From positions 186,001 through 250,000 of the forward strand of contig NZ_JAYEEQ010000001.1 in NCBI RefSeq assembly GCF_034651555.1: a stretch of 64,000 bases of DNA, read 5' to 3'. Both the position numbers and the translations under genes were made by a program. The notes under the pieces were generated by a model, which was not told the DNA's origin, ran no database searches, and saw only the letters and a program-made list of their open reading frames with translations. The first letter of the stretch is position 1; every line of letters begins with the position of its first letter. Shown in pieces: positions 17,701-27,426 of the stretch. This DNA comes from Aurantibrevibacter litoralis. GTDB taxonomy: Bacteria; Bacteroidota; Bacteroidia; Flavobacteriales; Flavobacteriaceae.

Positions 17701-20700
17701 TTCTCGTTCGGATACGGCTCCGAATGGTGTAAATTGCAAGGGCACTTCAAGTTGGTAAAAGTTCTGTGAAAAATCGGTTCCTATCCGTAAAAATCCAACC
17801 AAGGGAGTTTCATCATTGGCGTAATCGGCATCAAACAACTTTTCGGCATGCATAAACATCTTTAGTTTTTTGTATTGCCTAATATCGATGTTTACATTTT
17901 TAAAAACACCTCGGGAATCCTGTGCTTCTAGGTTTTCTACTTTAAAGGAAAGGGATTGTTCGTTTTGGCGAATGATGGTGTTGTTATTGTTTAATTGTTC
18001 ACGGATGACCCCGGGAGGCAATACATAAGGGATGGGTATTCTAGAATTGTTTTCTTCAATGTTCACCGTGTTTACATCCACAAAAGTCCCATCATCCGAG
18101 GGATCGTTGTCTACATCGGGCTGCAGGGATTTGGTATAAGACCGCCAATCGCCACGCACCAAATCGAGGGTAGCAAAGCGCAGAACCACATCACTGGAAA
18201 AGCCGGTAAGGTACATCCGCATGAAACTGATAGATCTAAAATCGGCAATACCCCCAACAGCATCTGTAAAATCACTCAAAGGGATCTTGTATTGAATCCA
18301 TCGTCTATTTAATTGAGAACCGTCTGGCAACCGCGGGGTTACACCTTCTTTAATATCGGTTACGTAGCGACTGTCTATGGTGGTATTGGGTGCTATCGGG
18401 ATACGGTATTCAAAATAGCTGTTTACCGTATTCATGGTTAAATCTCGGTCTATATCCTCCACATCGGGCAAAGTGGTAGAACCTCGGTTGGTATTGGTTA
18501 CCTGTACGGGGGAGTTCCCTTGGGGGTTATTAAAATCTAAATAGCGGGTTAAAATATCGCCGTCTCTGTTTAGATAATATTGGTAGTTATCTAATGCCGG
18601 GTCATTTGCCGGGTTATTACTAAATATGTTGGCTTCGGCAGCATCAGATAACCCATCGAATCCCAAATCTTGTAATGCCCTGCTGGTTTCGTTCACATCA
18701 AAGGCATATACTAAAGATTGTGTAGAGGGCACTTGCCCCCAAGGGGTAGAAGTAACTAAGTCATTACTGTTTACCCCAGGTAGCCCATTCTCGTATTGTT
18801 TGCGCCCGTCCTTTAAAATATCTTCGGAAATATTACCCAAATTGAGTACCAATTCGCCAGGACTTGTAGCGACTCCATCTACGTAAGGGTCTAATACCCA
18901 AAATTGTACAAATTCTACGTTAGACTGTTCAAAGTTGGTACTGCTCAAGGAGCGCATAATCCCCGCCCATTTGTTATTGGGTTGTTCGGCTTCAAAACTG
19001 GGGTTGTTGTTATACGGTCCTTTGGCATTGGGGTAATAGGCCAAATCCAATGTTCCTTGTACAGTGGTTTGTCCTTGTGCGATATCTACCTGAGGGAAAA
19101 CCTCATCAATAAAAACCCGTCGTGTAGCATTCGTAGAAAGATCGCTATCGCTTACACCTCCGGGGCGTTGGTTGGTATAAAAAATGGGGTCTATGGTGTA
19201 CCAAGCCATTTTAGCTCGTTCAAATCCTGTTTCTAAGTCCGGTTTCCCTTCTGCAAATTCTACCGGCACGCTGGCCAAGCTCCAACCTAAAAATGAACGG
19301 ATATCAATTAAGGCCTGCGCCCCTTCAAAGTCGTCTAAATAGGAGGTAGTTTCTCCGGCAAAATCTGCATTTTTAGGCGATCCGGGTTTTAAGAACGCAA
19401 CTTCGCCTCTAAAGGACAGATTAGACGGTACATCGGTATCGATATTCGGAAGCTTATTCGCCAAGCGGGTAAGAAAAGGAATTTCTGTAGAAAAATTACC
19501 GTTGAGACCAAATATGGTGTTATTTACGGGTTCTACGCCAAAGTTTGCTTTTTGAGTTAATGGACGTTCGTTTAGATTTAAAAAGGTACCACCTACTACT
19601 ATATTTTTATTGATTTGATGCTCTACATTAATCCCTGTAAACCTACGGGTCTGTTGCCCAAAAACAGCGTTGTTTTCTACGGAAATATTGATGGGTGTAT
19701 TGCTGGCCTCAAGACTTGGATCTAAAATTTGCACGGTGCCTGCCTGATAATTAACGGTATAGTCTATGCCTTCTTGCAATTGCCTTCCGCCTGCTGTAAC
19801 CCGGACCGATCCTCTGGGGACGTTAAATGCCCCAATAGGAATTCCGCTGCTGCCCAAGGATTTATAGCGTCCTTTTAATAAGAATCTGTTTTTTTCGGCA
19901 TCTTGCAAAGACGCAGCCTTGGTTAAGGCATACATATTTCGGAATACGTACCGTTGCTGATTTAGATTATAGCCCTGATCATTGGGAACATCATAAACAC
20001 CACCTCCCAAAAGATCAAACAAAAATTCGCCAAAGGGTTCTATTTTTGTAAAAATAATACTCCCTGTTTGGGTGTCAATGGTAATGCCCGGAATAAAATC
20101 GAAAAATCCGTCGCCTCCATTCTGAACATCATTATAGATGTTTAATCGATCTAAATTAAACACATCCAATAAAATACGATCCTCTAAAGGTTTTGGCAAA
20201 TCGGGCCATCCCGAACCCGGGCCATCTTCTACGGGCGTGATATAATTTCTTGGGGTAGGATCTGAATATAAAATGTTTAATTTAAAATCTTCTTGACTTA
20301 ATTGAAAGGCACCGGTAGCGTAAATATTCTTCATCATTAAATCCCAAATGGGATCTTGCACATTGGTAATATTGCTTTTTAAAAGTTTTAATATCAGGGT
20401 ATTGTTGTTAATTACAGGGTTGTCTACTCCAGGGGCTACCGAAGTAGCATCTAAACCACCATTGGCAAATTCGCCCACCTGAAAAACCTCTCCATTAAAG
20501 GTGTATTGAAAAGCTACTGCCAGCACCTCGTCATTGCTAAGACGCTGGTTCAATGAAATATAACCTAATTGCGTGTTTAATCGAAAATCTCGGCCTTGTT
20601 CCAGTTTTCGGGCATTTTCCAGAATGGCATAATCAAATCCCTGATTTACGGGATATCCGGGGATATTAAAACCATTGTCTACCGTGGCAATATCGCGTAT

Positions 20701-21930
20701 GTTTTGTGTTAGTGCACCGCTGCCAATCAGTGCCGGATCAAAATCGTTGGCATTGTTTCTGGGTCTGTCACCGGCACCTCCGTTAAAAAATCCGGCAGGA
20801 TCACCGTTTAAACGTCCTATTCTGGTTTTATCGGGTAGGGCTTCCCCTAAATCTTGTAGCGCCACCACATTTCGGACATTTAGGGTTTGTTGGCCTCTAT
20901 TGGTTACCCAAACTTCCAAGCGGGTTATTTGTACCTGACTTCGGATAAACGGATAGTTTTCCAACGCTCTGTCATACGTGTCGCGAAAAAATTGCGCTAA
21001 AAAAAAGTGTCGATCCTCATCATAATCCAGTGCGCGTAATTCAAACTCATTTACAGTACCACCACCTTGTGCTACAACGGTATTGTTCTGCGATCGTTGC
21101 TCAGAAAATACTGCCGTAACCGTGGTTTTGCCAAATTGAAGTTGCGTTTTTACCCCAAACAAACTTTGCGCTCCCGTAATTAAGGAACTGTTCAAGGGCA
21201 TATTCACATTACCCACCTCTATTTTTTGGATAATATCGTCTTCGGTAGGGGTATAATCTAGTTTTATGAGATTTTGAAAATCAAAGGTCGCTTCGGTGTC
21301 ATAATTGGCGGTTACCTGCAAGCGCTCTCCAATTTTACCCAATAAACTAAGGCTAATACGCTGATCAAAGTCGAACGAAAGATTGGTTCGGTTTCTTGGT
21401 GATAGTGCCGGATTGTCATTTTTTTGCCATATTACCCCTAAATCCATAGCGACAGAACCCTGAGGCACCACTTCGATCGTATTGCCTCCAAATACAGTTT
21501 CGAAAAAGTTGTTGTTTACGTAAAAATTGGGCAGTAGATTCTTGCGGGCTTCCTCACTGCCTTGCTTTTTGCCCGAAAACGCATCTCCTTTTTCTTTAAA
21601 ATACGATTTTATGCCTTCTTTTCGTACGAGTTCCAGGTATTGTTCGGGCGTTAAGATGATCGGGTAGTTGATGTTGTAGTCGCCGATACTTTCAGAATAA
21701 ATATACCTATCCATTACAGGGTCATAGGTGTATTTAGAAACTACACTGTCGGGATTGGGCATGACCATACGCCCAAGAGCAACACCGGTCTGTGTGCTAT
21801 CTATTTCTTGCTCTTCTACTTGTGCGTCAGTCTCCTGCGCAAAGGCATTGTGCGCCAGTGCAAAAGAAACGAGAACAAGAAAAATAAGCTTACATAAAGA
21901 TATAAGAAAATACTTCGCCCCTGTTTTCAA
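14794..21930 (-). CDS. sprA: SprA (Sov) translocon of the type IX secretion system / gliding motility
   Basis: A giant outer-membrane beta-barrel protein of 2378 residues that forms the type IX secretion channel; cell-surface gliding adhesins and CTD-bearing enzymes leave through it. It has a signal peptide (about 1-31, ending HNAFAQ) and the family size and patterns, such as PNFYVNNNFFETVFGGNTIEVVPQGSV and EVWFNELRLAGLDNNGGWA regions. The start codon is TTG, 5 bases after the ruvA stop; no ATG occurs in frame before residue 50, and the signal peptide needs this start. This implies coupling with ruvA. sprA beside ruvA is the usual flavobacterial order. Confidence 0.95.
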   Translation of the reverse strand: MKTGAKYFLISLCKLIFLVLVSFALAHNAFAQETDAQVEEQEIDSTQTGVALGRMVMPNPDSVVSKYTYDPVMDRYIYSESIGDYNINYPIILTPEQYLELVRKEGIKSYFKEKGDAFSGKKQGSEEARKNLLPNFYVNNNFFETVFGGNTIEVVPQGSVAMDLGVIWQKNDNPALSPRNRTNLSFDFDQRISLSLLGKIGERLQVTANYDTEATFDFQNLIKLDYTPTEDDIIQKIEVGNVNMPLNSSLITGAQSLFGVKTQLQFGKTTVTAVFSEQRSQNNTVVAQGGGTVNEFELRALDYDEDRHFFLAQFFRDTYDRALENYPFIRSQVQITRLEVWVTNRGQQTLNVRNVVALQDLGEALPDKTRIGRLNGDPAGFFNGGAGDRPRNNANDFDPALIGSGALTQNIRDIATVDNGFNIPGYPVNQGFDYAILENARKLEQGRDFRLNTQLGYISLNQRLSNDEVLAVAFQYTFNGEVFQVGEFANGGLDATSVAPGVDNPVINNNTLILKLLKSNITNVQDPIWDLMMKNIYATGAFQLSQEDFKLNILYSDPTPRNYITPVEDGPGSGWPDLPKPLEDRILLDVFNLDRLNIYNDVQNGGDGFFDFIPGITIDTQTGSIIFTKIEPFGEFLFDLLGGGVYDVPNDQGYNLNQQRYVFRNMYALTKAASLQDAEKNRFLLKGRYKSLGSSGIPIGAFNVPRGSVRVTAGGRQLQEGIDYTVNYQAGTVQILDPSLEASNTPINISVENNAVFGQQTRRFTGINVEHQINKNIVVGGTFLNLNERPLTQKANFGVEPVNNTIFGLNGNFSTEIPFLTRLANKLPNIDTDVPSNLSFRGEVAFLKPGSPKNADFAGETTSYLDDFEGAQALIDIRSFLGWSLASVPVEFAEGKPDLETGFERAKMAWYTIDPIFYTNQRPGGVSDSDLSTNATRRVFIDEVFPQVDIAQGQTTVQGTLDLAYYPNAKGPYNNNPSFEAEQPNNKWAGIMRSLSSTNFEQSNVEFVQFWVLDPYVDGVATSPGELVLNLGNISEDILKDGRKQYENGLPGVNSNDLVTSTPWGQVPSTQSLVYAFDVNETSRALQDLGFDGLSDAAEANIFSNNPANDPALDNYQYYLNRDGDILTRYLDFNNPQGNSPVQVTNTNRGSTTLPDVEDIDRDLTMNTVNSYFEYRIPIAPNTTIDSRYVTDIKEGVTPRLPDGSQLNRRWIQYKIPLSDFTDAVGGIADFRSISFMRMYLTGFSSDVVLRFATLDLVRGDWRSYTKSLQPDVDNDPSDDGTFVDVNTVNIEENNSRIPIPYVLPPGVIREQLNNNNTIIRQNEQSLSFKVENLEAQDSRGVFKNVNIDIRQYKKLKMFMHAEKLFDADYANDETPLVGFLRIGTDFSQNFYQLEVPLQFTPFGAVSEREIWPEDNELDLVLSDLGKVKSLGIANQSLNQINFYEVIDGEVILVDEFAPRTPGVIRIGIRGNPSLGSIRSMMVGVKNIDDLPARGEVWFNELRLAGLDNNGGWAAIAALDANMADFANISATGSKSTSGFGSIDQMPNERLREDAISYDLVTNINVGQLFPKKWGLQIPFNYGISEQRITPEFDPVFDDLKLKDRIAAAETTEDAETIREQAEDYTKRTSINFIGVRKNRGEDAKANFYDIENFTFNYSYNETNHRDFEIEELRDQNVVTGFVYNHNFKPATIAPFAKKDSLFTGKYWQWLKELNLNLLPTSISVNSNFNRSFNQQRFREVLEPGIDALDLPLLQQRNYMFSWQYALNYSITKSLRLNLTASNNNIVRNFFNEDGNPDSGIDPTMGIYDGFLDIGEPNRHSQQMQLNYEIPFSKIPALDFISAQYTYTSNFDWQRGGDAVREVAGEDINTIQNANTHTLTAALSMQKFYDKIGLKKRSGTTLANANRTNPFINAAGGTTAPQKETGETSKFFNTAVDVLTMIKRLNINYSENNGKVLPGYTQSIGFIGTTRPSLGFVFGSQADIRFEAARNGWLTVFPEFNEQFIQRTNTQLNITATAQPTPDLTIDLLADRQLSESFQETFNVISENGELRFNSLLGNNFGNFSISTVMIGTFFSKSDEFTSENFETFKENRLTIANRLVAERNQDTGTVDADGFPERYGKTNQDVLLPAFFAAFTGKSADKVSLGAFRNFPIPNWNIKYTGLMKNKWFKSKFKRFSLAHGYRASYSINSFQTNLERQNTLIDPDTQDFLPENIINNVVLTDQFNPLIRVDFEMVNALSVLAEVRTDRALSLSFDNNLLTEIRGKDFTLGLGYRFKDVQFVTNIGGEQQRLKGDLNLKADVTLRDNITIIRNLDIDNNQITSGQNLLSIKFTADYALSKSLNALFFYDHSFSQFAVSTAFPQTTINTGFTIRYNFGN

Positions 21931-21935
21931 ATTTA

Positions 21936-22517
21936 TTACAAATTTTTAAGCGCCAATTTTATAATGTTCTCCACGCTTAGCGAAGGATCCTGGCTTAAAA
22001 CTTTGTCGATTACCTTTTCTGCATTTCGTCGAACAAATCCCAGTACCTCTAATGCAGATAACGCTTCATCTTTATTTGTATTGTTTGATTTATAGGAAAC
22101 TTCATCAATATTGTAAACTTTAAGAATCTTATCTCTTAAATCTAATATTACCCGCTGAGCCGTTTTGGTTCCGATGCCCTTAATTGCCTGAATGGCGGCG
22201 ACATTACCGCTGGCAATGGCATCCCTAATTTCAACCGGAGATAAGGAAGATAGCATGGTTCTTGCCGTGCCGGAGCCTATTCCGGAAACGGACAATAATA
22301 AGCGGAAAATTTCACGCTCCGATTTCTCTGCAAAACCAAAAAGCGTATGAGAATCTTCTTTGATTTGTAAGTGTGTAAAGAGTACTATGTTTTCGTCTTC
22401 GCCGATTTTGGAATAGGTATGTAACGAAATATGAACAATATATCCTACACCCATGCACTCTATGACCACATAAGTCGGGTTTTTTTCTACCAATTTACCT
22501 TTAAGATGTGTAATCAT
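21936..22517 (-). CDS. ruvA: Holliday junction branch migration protein RuvA
   Basis: A 193-residue DNA-binding subunit of RuvAB. It has the N-terminal OB fold (MITHLKGKLVEKNPTYVVIE), two helix-hairpin-helix motifs (VSGIGSGTARTML and IKGIGTKTAQRVILDL) and a C-terminal domain (about 145-193, ALEVLGFVRRNAEKVID) that contacts RuvB. It starts with ATG, 65 bases after the malic enzyme gene, and is followed almost at once by sprA. Confidence 0.96.
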   Translation of the reverse strand: MITHLKGKLVEKNPTYVVIECMGVGYIVHISLHTYSKIGEDENIVLFTHLQIKEDSHTLFGFAEKSEREIFRLLLSVSGIGSGTARTMLSSLSPVEIRDAIASGNVAAIQAIKGIGTKTAQRVILDLRDKILKVYNIDEVSYKSNNTNKDEALSALEVLGFVRRNAEKVIDKVLSQDPSLSVENIIKLALKNL

Positions 22518-22582
22518 AGTATGGATGTCTTGCGATAATGAATGCTATATTTTGACGCCTTGCCTTAAACCCAATTTTCGAA

Positions 22583-24880
22583 TTAGTTCGTTTTTGATTT
22601 GGCAAGTTTTCGCTTCTCGCGTTCTTGTACATCTATCACGGCCACGGCGGTCATATTTACCATTTCGTCTACACTTGCTCCCAATTGTGTAATATGCACA
22701 GATTTTCGAAGACCCACCATGATAGGGCCAATGGCATCTATGCCATTGAGCTCCTTTAAAAGCTTATAGGTAATATTGGCCGATTCTAAGTTGGGGAATA
22801 TGAGCGTGTTCACTTTTTTTCCTGCTAATTTAGAGAACGGAAATTTACTTTCGAGCAGTTCCTTATTCAGGGCAAAATCGGTCTGAATTTCACCATCTAC
22901 AACCAATTCCGGGTGTGTTGTATGCAAAATGTGCACCGCTTCCTTTACTTTACGGGCATGAGGATGGTTCGATGATCCAAAATTGGCGTATGAAAGCAAG
23001 GCTATAACAGGTTTAAAACCAAAAGTAAGAGCTACATTGGCGGTCATTTGGGTGATTTCTGCCAACTCTGCTGCATTGGGATCAATATTGATAGAAGTAT
23101 CTGCTAAAAACACCGGACCCCTATCGGTGTCCATGATATGCACGGTAGATACTTTTTTAACATTTGCAGCTCTGCCAATAACTTCAAAAATGGGTTTTAC
23201 TACGGTAGGGTAGGCACGAGCATAGCCAGTGACCATCCCATCGGCATCACCTTCTAAGACCATCATGGCACCAAAATAGGTGCGTTCTCTCATTTTTTGC
23301 CGGGCCGAGTAAAGACTAACTCCACTACGTTGTCTGTTTTTAAAATAACGCTGTGCGTATTGCTCTCTTTTGGCATGTTCTTCATCCTCATGTGAATCTA
23401 TAATAAGCACATCGGCGTCAAATTCTAATTCTTTTTTCAGTTCTAATATAACCTCCTTTTTGCCTAACAATATAGGAACGGCAATGCCCTCATCTGAGAC
23501 AATTTGAGCTGCTTTAAGTACATCTAAATGATCTGCTTCGGCAAAGACAATTTTTTTGGGATCTACCCGAGCTCTATCTCGCAAGAGCCGAACAATTTTG
23601 TTGTCGTTTCCGGAGCGCTGTAAAAGTTCCTCTTTGTATTTGTCCCAATCTTCAATAGGGTTTTTTGCCACACCGGTTTCCATTGCAGCTCGTGCTACTG
23701 CCGGGGGTATTTCCGCAATGAGTCTGGGATCGAAGGGTTTTGGTATAATGTAATCTTTGCCAAAAGTTAACCTTGTTTTTCCATAGGCAATATTTACTTG
23801 TTCCGGAACAGGTTCTCTGGTAAGGTCTGCCAACGCCTTTACGGCGGCCATTTTCATTGCTTCATTAATTTTTGTGGCCCGTACATCCAATGCACCTCTA
23901 AAAATAAAAGGAAATCCTAACACGTTATTTACCTGATTGGGGTGATCAGATCGGCCTGTGGCCATAATAATGTCTTTGCGCGTTCTACAGGCCAACTCAT
24001 AGGCAATTTCGGGATCCGGATTGGCCATAGCAAAAACGACGGGGTTTTTTGCCATAGACAGCAGCATTTCGGGGCTTACAATATTGGCTATAGAAAGCCC
24101 AATAAATACATCGGCATCTACCATAGCCTCATCTAGAGTATCTATTTTTCGATCGGAGGCAAACTCCAATTTTTCTTCGGACAACCCCTCTCGATCCGAT
24201 CGGATGACCCCTTTGCTGTCTAGCATTACAATATTCTTAGGGTTGGCTCCGAACGCCTTGTATAAACGGGTACAGGAAACAGCTGCCGCTCCTGCTCCGC
24301 TGACTACGATACGCACTTCTTCAATTTTTTTGCCGGTTATTTCTAAGGCATTTAAAAGCGCAGCGGCCGAAATAATGGCAGTTCCATGTTGATCATCGTG
24401 CATTACCGGAATATCTAATTCTTCCTTTAGCCTTCGTTCTATTTCAAAGGCTTCCGGAGCTTTTATGTCTTCCAGATTTATGCCGCCAAAAGTAGGCGCA
24501 ATCATTTTAACCGTTTCCACAAATTTGTCAACATCCTTAGTATCAATTTCAATATCAATACCATCGATATCTGCAAAAATTTTGAAGAGCAGGCACTTAC
24601 CTTCCATGACCGGTTTAGAAGCTTCCGGTCCAATATCTCCCAAACCCAACACGGCGGTGCCATTAGATATTACAGCAACAATATTTCCTTTTGCAGTATA
24701 TTTATATACATTGTCTTTGTTCTTCGCAATCTCTAAACAGGGTTCTGCTACGCCCGGCGAATATGCCAAACCTAGATCTCGCTGTGTAGCGTAGGGCTTG
24801 GTCGGCACTATTTTTATTTTTCCGGGTTGCGGTTTTGCGTGGTACACTAAGGCTTCTCTTCGCTGTTTTTCGGTGCTCAT
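22583..24880 (-). CDS. maeB: NADP-dependent malic enzyme with phosphotransacetylase-like domain
   Basis: A 765-residue cytoplasmic enzyme that decarboxylates malate to pyruvate and forms NADPH. The malic domain (about 1-430) has [41 protein letters not shown] and the NAD(P)-binding [12 protein letters not shown]. The C-terminal half (about 440-760) is a phosphotransacetylase-like domain that in MaeB proteins acts in regulation by acetyl-CoA. The length fits the MaeB type. It starts with ATG behind a -7-like element. Confidence 0.95.
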   Translation of the reverse strand: MSTEKQRREALVYHAKPQPGKIKIVPTKPYATQRDLGLAYSPGVAEPCLEIAKNKDNVYKYTAKGNIVAVISNGTAVLGLGDIGPEASKPVMEGKCLLFKIFADIDGIDIEIDTKDVDKFVETVKMIAPTFGGINLEDIKAPEAFEIERRLKEELDIPVMHDDQHGTAIISAAALLNALEITGKKIEEVRIVVSGAGAAAVSCTRLYKAFGANPKNIVMLDSKGVIRSDREGLSEEKLEFASDRKIDTLDEAMVDADVFIGLSIANIVSPEMLLSMAKNPVVFAMANPDPEIAYELACRTRKDIIMATGRSDHPNQVNNVLGFPFIFRGALDVRATKINEAMKMAAVKALADLTREPVPEQVNIAYGKTRLTFGKDYIIPKPFDPRLIAEIPPAVARAAMETGVAKNPIEDWDKYKEELLQRSGNDNKIVRLLRDRARVDPKKIVFAEADHLDVLKAAQIVSDEGIAVPILLGKKEVILELKKELEFDADVLIIDSHEDEEHAKREQYAQRYFKNRQRSGVSLYSARQKMRERTYFGAMMVLEGDADGMVTGYARAYPTVVKPIFEVIGRAANVKKVSTVHIMDTDRGPVFLADTSINIDPNAAELAEITQMTANVALTFGFKPVIALLSYANFGSSNHPHARKVKEAVHILHTTHPELVVDGEIQTDFALNKELLESKFPFSKLAGKKVNTLIFPNLESANITYKLLKELNGIDAIGPIMVGLRKSVHITQLGASVDEMVNMTAVAVIDVQEREKRKLAKSKTN

Positions 24881-25233
24881 ATCAGAATCTTTGAATCACA
24901 AATTTAAGTGTATTCTTGAGAATTGCCCTTATAAATTGGAATAACTAAAAGAAAACCAAATTGAAGTTTACAAAGAGGTCTGTATCGTATTGTTTTTATT
25001 GATGCAAAGGTATCTTTAGGAAAGGTACAAAGCGTAGCGGTCATGTCTATGCTATACGATAGGTATGCTCCTATTTTGCGGACTTACGCACATGTAAGCG
25101 TGCTGTGCAGGAATATAAAAGGAAAACGAAAGAGCCGTTCTACTGCGCATTATTGCACACAGAAGACCTAAATCTTTGTTGATTTTGGATTTCTAATGAA
25201 TACTGCCTTAGGTCATGTGCGGACCAATTCGTG
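24881..25233. other. Intergenic region between malic enzyme and MFS genes
   Basis: No gene was seen. An exact -7 element TAAATTTG on the minus strand (24899-24906) lies 18 bases before the malic enzyme ATG, without a clear -33 TTG. A short dyad CTTAC/GTAAG lies at 25083-25098 and GCACA/TGTGC repeats around it. No U-tailed terminator for the MFS gene was found, and no small coding frame with family resemblance was recognised. Confidence 0.4.
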
Positions 25234-26541
25234 TTATTTGTCAGTATGCACATTTAAACGCAGCGCCAAAACGGAAGCAATAATGAAGAAAACACCTCCA
25301 AATAGAATTGCATTAACAGCGTTACCACCTAAAAGGTAGCTGTAGATAGGGCCAAATGTCAACGTTTGTATTCCCATGGGAATCACAATCATCATATTTA
25401 ATATTCCCATGTAAACCCCTCGTCTTTCCTGTGGTACAATTTTAGAGACCATGGTATAGGGGATGCCCATCATGGCAGCCCAACCAATACCAAAAAGCAC
25501 CATGGGTATTAAAATATAAAGCGGATCTGAGATATAGGGGATGATTAAAAGCGCCAAACCGGTTCCCAACAAACTGGCCACATAGATTTTTTTTCCACCG
25601 TATTTAAGCGTTAAAGGTACTAGTCCTAGAGCCACTACCATAGTAACCACATTGTATGTGGTGCTCATTTTCGCAGCCTGGGCAGCGGCATTGGAGGTGT
25701 CCATATTCATCGTTACCCTTAAAAGAGGTACAATAAATTGCCAATACACGAAAAGCGCATACCATTGAAATAGATAAACAGCAGCTATTTTCCACATAAA
25801 TTTAGGCATATCCTTAATTGCACGAACAATTTCAATGATGGGCAATTTCATTCTTTCCAGAAGCGGTAATTTCTTGTTTTGATTTATTTCTGCTAACTCT
25901 TCGGGCGAGGGAGGTATTTCGGGTGTCTTAAGAACAGACCAAAGAATTGTGGTTACCGAGAGCAAGGCACCAATAAAAAATGAATAGTACAACCATTTCG
26001 GAATAGTGCCTATGGCATCTGATATTTCTCCGCCTCCGAACCAATCTTGAAATAAAAATATAGAGGAAGTTGCCAAAAGAATACCGGCACCCACAAAGAG
26101 ACTCTGCATTTGATAGCCAAGGCTTAATTGCTTTTCGGGTAATTTGTCGCCCACAAAAGCCCTGTACGGCTCCATGGCCATATTGTTGCCCACATCCAGA
26201 ATCCACAGAAGCATCACGGCAAACCATAAGGCCGGACTTAACGGAAAGGCAAACAAACAAATACTACCAATAATGGCACCAATGAGGAAAAAAGGCTTTC
26301 GCCGACCCCATTTGGGAGACCATGTTTTATCTGAAATAGCACCAATAATGGGCTGCACGATAAGACCGGTAATAGGACCGGCAATGTTGAGAATGGGCAA
26401 CATATCTTCCGCTGCGCCTAAAAACAAAAAAATAGGATTAATGGCTGTCTGCTGCAACCCGAAACTGAATTGGATTCCTAAGAATCCCACATTCATATTC
26501 CAAATTTGCCAAAAGCTTAGTTCGGGTTTGTTAATTTTCAT
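25234..26541 (-). CDS. MFS sugar transporter (SLC45/GPH-like, maltose-type)
   Basis: A 435-residue transporter with about twelve membrane segments. The MFS loop motifs IGAISDKTWSPKWGRRKPF (loop 2-3) and the opening SFWQIWNMNVGFLGIQFSFGLQ are typical of the sucrose/maltose MFS transporters found in Bacteroidota. It probably imports a disaccharide by cation symport. A perfect LacI-family-type operator lies about 180 bases upstream, supporting sugar control. No LacI gene or maltose enzyme lies beside it. It starts with ATG. Confidence 0.88.
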   Translation of the reverse strand: MKINKPELSFWQIWNMNVGFLGIQFSFGLQQTAINPIFLFLGAAEDMLPILNIAGPITGLIVQPIIGAISDKTWSPKWGRRKPFFLIGAIIGSICLFAFPLSPALWFAVMLLWILDVGNNMAMEPYRAFVGDKLPEKQLSLGYQMQSLFVGAGILLATSSIFLFQDWFGGGEISDAIGTIPKWLYYSFFIGALLSVTTILWSVLKTPEIPPSPEELAEINQNKKLPLLERMKLPIIEIVRAIKDMPKFMWKIAAVYLFQWYALFVYWQFIVPLLRVTMNMDTSNAAAQAAKMSTTYNVVTMVVALGLVPLTLKYGGKKIYVASLLGTGLALLIIPYISDPLYILIPMVLFGIGWAAMMGIPYTMVSKIVPQERRGVYMGILNMMIVIPMGIQTLTFGPIYSYLLGGNAVNAILFGGVFFIIASVLALRLNVHTDK

Positions 26542-26719
26542 CTGCTTGTTTTTGTTTAATCCGATGAGGTCAGTTGTTATGTCTTATTGTACATTTTGGT
26601 TGGTTTGTGCACTGGAAATAGATATTTCATAATTAGACAGCCAAAATATGTGCTACAATATAATATAATTATCTAATGGTTAACAGATTCTTAACTTGAA
26701 AACACCCAATATATTTTCC

Positions 26720-26731
26720 GAAAACGTTTTC
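26720..26731. promoter_or_regulatory. LacI-family-type operator upstream of the MFS gene
   Basis: GAAAACGTTTTC is a perfect 12-bp palindrome with the central CG step used by LacI/GalR-family repressors. It lies in the gap between the hexapeptide gene and the MFS gene, upstream of the latter. Control of the transporter by a LacI-type regulator encoded elsewhere is inference. Confidence 0.6.
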
Positions 26732-26775
26732 AGGGTACATTATGAGGCTGATTTCGGTTGGGGAAGGTGCCAGAT

Positions 26776-27384
26776 TTAGAGTTTAATTTGCTCCACCAAT
26801 TCTAAGCGACGTATAATTTTATTTTTGGCTAAGACAGTACCAGGAGATAACACGGCATTGGCACCAATTTTACAATGATCGCCCACCAAGGCACCAAATT
26901 TGGATACTCCTGTTACCATCATGGTGTTGTTAAAATGGACATGAATTTCTTTGGAGTCTCGTTCGTTATAGTGATTTGCGGCGATAGATCCGGCTTCAAA
27001 ATTTACATGCGCACCAATGAGGCTATTGCCTACATAATTAAAATGAGCCAATGCGGAATGCGTGCCAATAACGCTGCATTTTACTTCACAACCCGGGCCA
27101 ATTTTGCTCGAGGTATCTAAAAATACGCCTTCCCGGAAATAGGTATTTGCAGCAACATAGGCCTTTTCCATAATTACGACAGGTCTTTTAAAGGTTACGT
27201 TTTTTTCAATGGTGGCCGACTTATGAATGGCGATACCGTCCCGAATCATAAAAGCATCACCCAGCTGTGCAATACAATTTTCTAACAATTCCTTAAGTGC
27301 ACTCGTTACTTCCCAGGGAAATTGATAGTCCGCAAAGGGTATTAAAACAGGGGGGTGGTCAAAATAATGTTGCAATGTAATCAT
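26776..27384 (-). CDS. Left-handed beta-helix (hexapeptide) acyltransferase-like protein
   Basis: A 202-residue protein with hexapeptide repeats forming a left-handed beta-helix (about residues 50-185; for example IHKSATIEKNVTFKRPVVI and VGDHCKIGANAVLSPGTVL). These resemble LpxA/LpxD-type and nucleotide-sugar acyltransferases. The catalytic His of acyltransferases could be one of several (HSALAHFNYVG). Substrate cannot be told. It starts with ATG 42 bases after the DUF1080 gene and on the same strand, so the two may be cotranscribed. Confidence 0.82.
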   Translation of the reverse strand: MITLQHYFDHPPVLIPFADYQFPWEVTSALKELLENCIAQLGDAFMIRDGIAIHKSATIEKNVTFKRPVVIMEKAYVAANTYFREGVFLDTSSKIGPGCEVKCSVIGTHSALAHFNYVGNSLIGAHVNFEAGSIAANHYNERDSKEIHVHFNNTMMVTGVSKFGALVGDHCKIGANAVLSPGTVLAKNKIIRRLELVEQIKL

Positions 27385-27426
27385 GAGATTCCGGCGATTG
27401 CATTAAATGATTCGTAATTCTTAAGA

